Shown: piece by piece, positions 5,195 to 9,118 of the stretch
Numbering within the stretch: the first letter of the stretch is position 1
Layout of the letters: every line of letters begins with the position of its first letter
Source: Butyrivibrio sp.
GTDB taxonomy: Bacteria > Bacillota > Clostridia > Lachnospirales > Lachnospiraceae
Length of the DNA stretch: 9,118 nt
Direction: 5' to 3'
Assembly: GCA_024688095.1 (NCBI GenBank)
Contig: JAILEJ010000408.1
Span: forward strand, 1-9,118
Notes under the pieces: model-generated
The model's input: only the letters and a program-made list of their open reading frames with translations
The model's database searches: none
Told to the model about the DNA's origin: nothing
Position numbers and translations under genes: made by a program

Positions 5195-6820
5195 TCACAT
5201 CATTCCGCCCATTCCGGCACCGCCTGCTGGCATTGGTGGAACTGGCTCTTTGATTGTAGCTACTGCTGCTTCTGTTGTAAGGAAGCTGCTTGCTACTGAT
5301 GTAGCGTTCTGAAGAGCACTTCTTGTAACCTTGGCTGGATCGATGATACCGTCCTTAACCATGTCTACATACTCTTCTGAATAAGCATTGAAACCAACAC
5401 CAAGTTTACTCTCTTTAACCTTGTTAACAATAACTGATCCATCAAGTCCTGCATTAGCAGCGATGTTTCTAAGTGGAGCTTCAAGAGCACGAAGGATGAT
5501 TTCTGCACCTGTCTTCTCATCACCTGAAAGTGAATCTACAAGCTTTTCAACATCCTTTGTAGCATGAATGTAAGCTGAACCACCACCAAAGATGATTCCT
5601 TCTTCTACAGCAGCTCTTGTAGCATTAAGAGCATCTTCCATTCTGTACTTAGCTTCCTTCATTTCTGTTTCTGTAGCAGCACCAACTCTGATTACAGCAA
5701 CACCACCTGCAAGCTTAGCAAGTCTCTCCTGAAGTTTTTCTTTATCGAAATCACTTGTTGAATCTTCAATCTGTTTCTTGATCTGTGCAACTCTGGCCTC
5801 TATTTCAGCCTTCTGTCCAGCACCATCAACGATTGTTGTATTCTCTTTTTCAACCTTAACGCTCTTAGCACGTCCAAGATCTTCAAGTGTTGTATCCTTA
5901 AGTTCAAGACCAAGGTCTGAAGAAATAACCTTACCACCTGTAAGAATAGCTATATCTTCAAGCATTGCCTTTCTTCTGTCACCATATCCAGGAGCCTTAA
6001 CAGCAACTACATTAAATGTTCCACGAAGCTTATTAACAATAAGTGTTGTAAGAGCTTCACCATCAACATCTTCTGCGATGATAAGGAGCTTAGCACCTGT
6101 CTTAACGATCTGCTCAAGAAGAGGAAGAATATCCTGAATTGAAGAGATCTTCTTATCTGTAATAAGGATGTATGGATCCTCAAGATTAGCTTCCATCTTA
6201 TCCATATCTGTAGCCATGTAAGCTGAAATATATCCACGATCAAACTGCATACCTTCTACAAGTTCGAGCTCTGTCTGCATTGTCTTAGATTCTTCGATTG
6301 TGATAACACCATCGTTTGAAACCTTTTCCATAGCATCAGCAATCATCTGACCAACTTCGTCATCACCAGCTGAAACTGCAGCAACTCTCATGATCTGCTC
6401 TTTGCCACTAACTTTTGTAGCCATCTTTGAAATAGCATCAACTGTGCACTCTGTAGCCTTCTTCATTCCTTTTCTAAGAACGATTGGGTTAGCACCTGCT
6501 GCAAGGTTCTTAACACCTTCATTGATCATAGCCTGTGCAAGAACTGTAGCTGTTGTTGTACCATCACCAGCAACATCATTTGTCTTTGTAGCAACTTCTT
6601 TAACAAGCTGAGCACCCATGTTTTCATATGGATCTTCAAGTTCGATTTCCTTTGCAATTGTAACACCATCGTTTGTGATTGTTGGAGCACCATAGCTCTT
6701 ATCGATAACTACGTTTCTTCCCTTAGGTCCGATTGTTACTCTTACTGTATCTGCAAGCTTATTTACGCCTTCTACCATAGCTGTACGTGCATCTGCACCA
6801 TACTTAATTGTCTTTGCCAT
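5195..6820 (-). CDS. groEL: Chaperonin GroEL (Hsp60, Cpn60)
   Basis: A complete 541-residue group I chaperonin that forms double heptameric rings and folds proteins in the cytoplasm with ATP and the GroES lid. It opens MAKTIKYGADARTAM. The nucleotide site is visible as TIGPKGRNVVID (29-40), NDGVTIAKEIE with Asp51, and VAGDGTTTAT with Asp86. The hinge and catalytic region MEDALNATRAAVEEGI follows the apical domain, with the expected aspartate near 395. The C-terminus ends GGAGMGGMM, a short form of the usual Gly-Met tail. The ATG at 6820-6818 has AGGAGG eight bases upstream. It lies 49 bases after groES in the same operon under CIRCE control. Nothing is missing or odd in the protein. Confidence 0.99.
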   Translation of the reverse strand: MAKTIKYGADARTAMVEGVNKLADTVRVTIGPKGRNVVIDKSYGAPTITNDGVTIAKEIELEDPYENMGAQLVKEVATKTNDVAGDGTTTATVLAQAMINEGVKNLAAGANPIVLRKGMKKATECTVDAISKMATKVSGKEQIMRVAAVSAGDDEVGQMIADAMEKVSNDGVITIEESKTMQTELELVEGMQFDRGYISAYMATDMDKMEANLEDPYILITDKKISSIQDILPLLEQIVKTGAKLLIIAEDVDGEALTTLIVNKLRGTFNVVAVKAPGYGDRRKAMLEDIAILTGGKVISSDLGLELKDTTLEDLGRAKSVKVEKENTTIVDGAGQKAEIEARVAQIKKQIEDSTSDFDKEKLQERLAKLAGGVAVIRVGAATETEMKEAKYRMEDALNATRAAVEEGIIFGGGSAYIHATKDVEKLVDSLSGDEKTGAEIILRALEAPLRNIAANAGLDGSVIVNKVKESKLGVGFNAYSEEYVDMVKDGIIDPAKVTRSALQNATSVASSFLTTEAAVATIKEPVPPMPAGGAGMGGMM

Positions 6821-6869
6821 TTTAATAGCCTCCTAAATTTATCATTTTCGTTATATTATATTCAGTAAA

Positions 6870-7154
6870 TTATTCAATAACTGCAAGAATATCGCTCTGT
6901 TTAACAATGATATATGTTTCATCATCAAGCTTAACTTCTGTTCCTGAATATTTAGAATAAATAACGTTGTCACCAACCTTAACTTCCATCTTTACTTCTT
7001 TGCCATCTACTACTCCGCCAGGTCCAACTGCTATAACCTCAGCCTGCTGTGGCTTCTCTTTTTCTGCTCCTGGAAGAACGATTCCTGATTTTGTTGTTTC
7101 CTCTGCTGCAAGCTGTTTAATTACAACTCTGTCTGCTAATGGTACTAACTTCAT
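6870..7154 (-). CDS. groES: Co-chaperonin GroES (Hsp10, Cpn10)
   Basis: A 94-residue protein of normal length that forms the heptameric lid of GroEL. It opens MKLVPLADRVVIKQL. The mobile loop (about 16-32) contains SGIVLPG at 23-29, whose IVL tripeptide is the GroEL-binding contact. GPGGVVDGK in the middle and KVGDNVIYSKYSGTEVK are typical of the family. The ATG at 7154-7152 has AAGGAGG eight bases upstream. It is the first gene of the operon, with a CIRCE element in its leader. Confidence 0.99.
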   Translation of the reverse strand: MKLVPLADRVVIKQLAAEETTKSGIVLPGAEKEKPQQAEVIAVGPGGVVDGKEVKMEVKVGDNVIYSKYSGTEVKLDDETYIIVKQSDILAVIE

Positions 7155-7204
7155 TTTAATTGCCTCCTTGTATATAAATCTCTTTTAATACGATTTTAAA
7201 TTTG

Positions 7205-7231
7205 TTAGCACTCTTTTTAGTTGAGTGCTAA
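7205..7231. promoter_or_regulatory. CIRCE operator for HrcA
   Basis: TTAGCACTC (7205-7213), a nine-base spacer and GAGTGCTAA (7223-7231) form a perfect match to the consensus CIRCE inverted repeat. The HrcA repressor binds this site and is released on heat or unfolding stress. It lies between the promoter and the groES ribosome binding site, so it acts as an operator over the transcription start or early leader. Confidence 0.98.
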
Positions 7232-7243
7232 TCACTAAAAGAT

Positions 7244-7272
7244 ATATTAGTTTCCAAAGGGGCTTATTGCAA
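7244..7272 (-). promoter_or_regulatory. Probable sigma-A promoter of groES-groEL
   Basis: On the minus strand, TTGCAA (7272-7267) and TAATAT (7249-7244) are 17 bases apart, each matching four of six consensus bases. The start would fall near 7237, a few bases before CIRCE, which is the usual geometry for HrcA control. The leader to the groES ATG would be about 80 bases. Confidence 0.6.
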
Positions 7273-7474
7273 ACTGATTTACAGCAATTTATCTCCATTT
7301 ATAACTATATATCTCTTTTTTTCTCTTATTTTCTCTCTTTTGCTTATGAGGTTTCAAAAACCCCTTATTTTATACTTTTTTTAGATTTGAAAACGCCATA
7401 TTTAAAAGGCTTATCCCTTCGTAACCTAAAATGTTTCCTTACTTATGCTTCCTTTTTCTATTATTTACGCCAAT
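7273..7474. other. AT-rich spacer between the metallophosphoesterase gene and the groES promoter
   Basis: About 200 bases, pyrimidine-rich on the plus strand. I see no gene: a plus-strand open frame here (7225-7485) starts inside CIRCE, lacks a ribosome binding site and gives a low-complexity aromatic peptide. On the minus strand a small stem GGGGTTT/AAACCTC (within 7349-7365) is not followed by a T tract, so no convincing terminator closes the metallophosphoesterase transcript. Confidence 0.6.
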
Positions 7475-8356
7475 TTAATCCGTAATATCATTGCCATAAA
7501 GATCAATATTATTTTCTCTAAGTGAGATGGCCCAGTATTTTTCAGGTATATCCGGCCAGTGTACCTCACCTCGTTCAACCTCACATAATCTCATGGCATT
7601 TAGAAGTACAATCTGATTCAGATCAACTCCTGTTCGTATTGTGTGCATTGTAACGGCTGCCCAGGCAGGAGCACTCTTCATTATTCCACTGCTCTCAAAA
7701 TCATCAAGAATAGCCTGTCTGTCATAGTCAAGCTGGACCATTTCTTCATCCCATCCCGAAGCACTGCTATGAAGTATAGCAAACTGTGTCTTTCCACCAT
7801 GATACCAGGGAAGACCTACAGAGCCTGGGTTTATAGCTTTTTTCCCTCTATAGATATAAGTTCCCTGTATATGGCTATGCCCATGCAGCAGAATATCTGC
7901 CTTTAGATGAACAAGTGTCCTTTTCATATTTCTCTTGTCAGGAAAAAGAGGTTCACTGGCATTGGCAGGTGAACCATGACAAATCTCAATCTTGTCCATC
8001 CCCTTTTCATCTATAAGTTCATATATAGGAAGTGAATCAAACAGCTCAAGATCATCATTTTGTAAATTTTCATAGGTATATAATAGTGCTCCACTGGCAG
8101 ATCCCTTCTTCCATCCGGTGCATCCATTTTTTCTATAATTTATCAGGTACTCTTCACGATTTCCCTTAACCATATAACACTTGAAATAATTCCTGAGAAT
8201 ATTGATCTTCTCAATCGTTTTTTCAGGATAAGGGCAATCCGTAACATAGTCACCAAGTAATATAAATGTAGTTATTCCTTTAGCGACACAGTAATCAATA
8301 CATGCCTGAAGTGCCGCATGATTGCCATGTATATCGCTAAATACTGCTATATTCAT
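7475..8356 (-). CDS. Metallophosphoesterase, YfcE/Metallophos_2-like, with a C-terminal extension
   Basis: A 293-residue cytoplasmic protein with the calcineurin-like phosphoesterase motifs in order: FSDIHGN with Asp8 and His10, LLGDYV with Asp36, KGNREE with Asn66, CHGSP with His127, and HGHSH with His160 and His162. These bind two metals and usually hydrolyse phosphomonoesters or diesters. NPGSVGLP (176-183) is also typical of the YfcE/MJ0936 group. The substrate cannot be read from the sequence. Most such proteins end near residue 200 or a little later; here about 90 further residues (from about 205) form an additional region ending WPDIPEKYWAISLRENN, possibly helical, of unknown role. In place of the common GNHE motif it has GNRE, which keeps the metal-binding Asn but lacks the His. 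The ATG at 8356-8354 has AAGGAG nine bases upstream. It is a single gene, divergent from the DUF975 gene. Confidence 0.88.
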   Translation of the reverse strand: MNIAVFSDIHGNHAALQACIDYCVAKGITTFILLGDYVTDCPYPEKTIEKINILRNYFKCYMVKGNREEYLINYRKNGCTGWKKGSASGALLYTYENLQNDDLELFDSLPIYELIDEKGMDKIEICHGSPANASEPLFPDKRNMKRTLVHLKADILLHGHSHIQGTYIYRGKKAINPGSVGLPWYHGGKTQFAILHSSASGWDEEMVQLDYDRQAILDDFESSGIMKSAPAWAAVTMHTIRTGVDLNQIVLLNAMRLCEVERGEVHWPDIPEKYWAISLRENNIDLYGNDITD

Positions 8357-8436
8357 CTTTTATTACTCCTTGCAAATACTGCTTTTATGAATAAATAGAA
8401 TTCTATAAAACTTTTTACTCACTTAAATAGAGTACC

Positions 8437-8472
8437 AAAAAAGAGGACTCAGTTAAAGCACTCTTTCTCCTC
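8437..8472 (-). terminator. Terminator-like hairpin upstream of the metallophosphoesterase gene
   Basis: On the minus strand, GAGGA and TCCTC enclose 20 bases that can themselves form AAAG/CTTT, and TTTTTT follows directly. It lies about 80 bases before the start codon on the same strand. It could be an attenuator in the leader, a stop for stray antisense transcription from the right, or chance in AT-rich DNA. The stem is only five pairs. Confidence 0.35.
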
Positions 8473-8500
8473 AATTACTAACAAAAAATTTTTTTTAAAA

Positions 8501-8526
8501 AAATTATACTTTTTTCAAATTATACT
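8501..8526. repeat. Direct repeat AAATTATACT, two copies, in the promoter region of the DUF975 gene
   Basis: AAATTATACT occurs at 8501-8510 and again at 8517-8526, offset by 16 bases. Each copy ends in TATACT, a five-of-six -10 hexamer on the plus strand, and a run of A and T precedes them. They may be alternative promoters or a regulator site 54-79 bases before the start codon. Confidence 0.4.
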
Positions 8527-8579
8527 CGTATAAATAATCGCAAAACAAAATATATAAATTTTAAGGGAGAAAAAAAGTT

Positions 8580-9118
8580 ATGTGGAATATCAAAGAAATT
8601 AAAGAAAAAGGAAAAAATTCATTTAAGAGTAATTACCTTGCAAGTGTAATTGTAGGCTTTATTCTTACACTTTCTATAGGTTCAACAAGTACTGCTACCG
8701 GAAGTGAAGCAAGTCAGGAGATAGATTATGGCAACTTTAACCCTGAAGTATTCCTCCTTGCACTTGGACTTATATCAACAGTTTTAATAATCGCTTTACT
8801 GATTCAGGTCTTTATTTTTAATCCTTTGCTTGTTGGATGTAATCACTTTTTTGCAGAAAACGTAAGAAACAATCCTGCATCACTTGATAATATTAAGAAA
8901 GGCTTTTCAAATTACCTTCATGTAACATGTACTGTATTTGTTACAGATTTATTCCTTACATTATGGACAATGTTATTTATTATACCTGGTCTGATAAAGA
9001 ATTACTCATATAGAATGGTTCCTTACATTCTTGCAGACAATCCTGAATTATCAGCTCTTGAGACAATTTCTTTATCAAGAAAAATGATGAATGGCCACAA
9101 ATGGAAAACTTTCCTTCT
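8580..9118 (+). CDS. DUF975 family integral membrane protein (3' end outside the window)
   Basis: The first 179 codons of a gene that runs off the right edge. The ATG at 8580-8582 has AAGGGAG ten bases upstream. The protein begins MWNIKEIKEKGKNSFKSNYL, the amphipathic opening common in this family. Hydrophobic segments lie at about 19-34, 57-82 and 115-137. The segment IIPGLIKNYSYRMVPYILAD (134-153), followed by NPELSALETI and SRKMMNGHKWKTF, is the conserved DUF975 signature. Family proteins are multi-pass membrane proteins, usually with about six helices; their function is not established. A Gly/Ser/Thr-rich loop (33-47) sits between the first two helices and is probably exposed. It is the only plus-strand gene in the window and is transcribed away from the metallophosphoesterase gene. 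Confidence 0.88.
   Translation, partial: MWNIKEIKEKGKNSFKSNYLASVIVGFILTLSIGSTSTATGSEASQEIDYGNFNPEVFLLALGLISTVLIIALLIQVFIFNPLLVGCNHFFAENVRNNPASLDNIKKGFSNYLHVTCTVFVTDLFLTLWTMLFIIPGLIKNYSYRMVPYILADNPELSALETISLSRKMMNGHKWKTFL

Noticed and set aside
5778..6137. Plus-strand open frame of 119 codons inside groEL
   Set aside because: Ser/Leu-rich antisense frame of a highly expressed, codon-biased gene, with no ribosome binding site.
7349..7365. Plus-strand terminator-like stem GAGGTTT/AAACCCC followed by T-rich sequence
   Set aside because: There is an A-C mismatch in the plus-strand stem and no plus-strand gene upstream for it to terminate; AT-rich context makes such patterns common.

Overview
The window is AT-rich, Gram-positive-type DNA with strong Shine-Dalgarno sites. 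It carries a perfect CIRCE operator before groES-groEL, a single bifunctional Rel protein next to apt, an apt-rel-metallo-hydrolase-hemZ gene order, and a DUF975 membrane protein. Together these point to a clostridial Firmicute, most likely a Lachnospiraceae member (Butyrivibrio/Roseburia/Coprococcus-like). The genus is inference.

Layout from left to right. Positions 1-3851 hold a minus-strand block read from right to left: apt, rel and a metallo-beta-lactamase-fold hydrolase, closed by an intrinsic terminator at 288-322, then the first 75 codons of a gene that looks like hemZ. Positions 3991-4682 hold a minus-strand pair: a membrane-anchored single-domain rhodanese and a 45-residue CxxC protein of unknown role. 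Positions 4784-5183 hold no gene but a striking tandem array directly downstream of groEL: two 136-bp units plus a variant third unit, each with a terminator-like hairpin. Positions 5195-7154 are groES-groEL on the minus strand, controlled by a promoter and CIRCE element at 7205-7272. Positions 7273-7474 are a featureless AT-rich spacer. Positions 7475-8356 encode a YfcE-type metallophosphoesterase (minus). After an AT-rich divergent intergenic region, a DUF975 membrane protein gene runs on the plus strand from 8580 off the window edge.

How the genes work together: apt (adenine salvage to AMP) and rel ((p)ppGpp synthesis and hydrolysis) are both purine-nucleotide functions and share a transcript. 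The hydrolase start codon overlaps the rel stop codon, so it is probably translationally coupled. groES-groEL form the HrcA-controlled chaperonin operon. The genes themselves are ordinary housekeeping ones. The least ordinary parts are the structured repeat array after groEL, whose copies differ in ways that keep base pairing, and the rhodanese, which carries a GGADAPTSI segment resembling a motif of sodium-pumping decarboxylase beta subunits between its membrane anchor and its catalytic domain.
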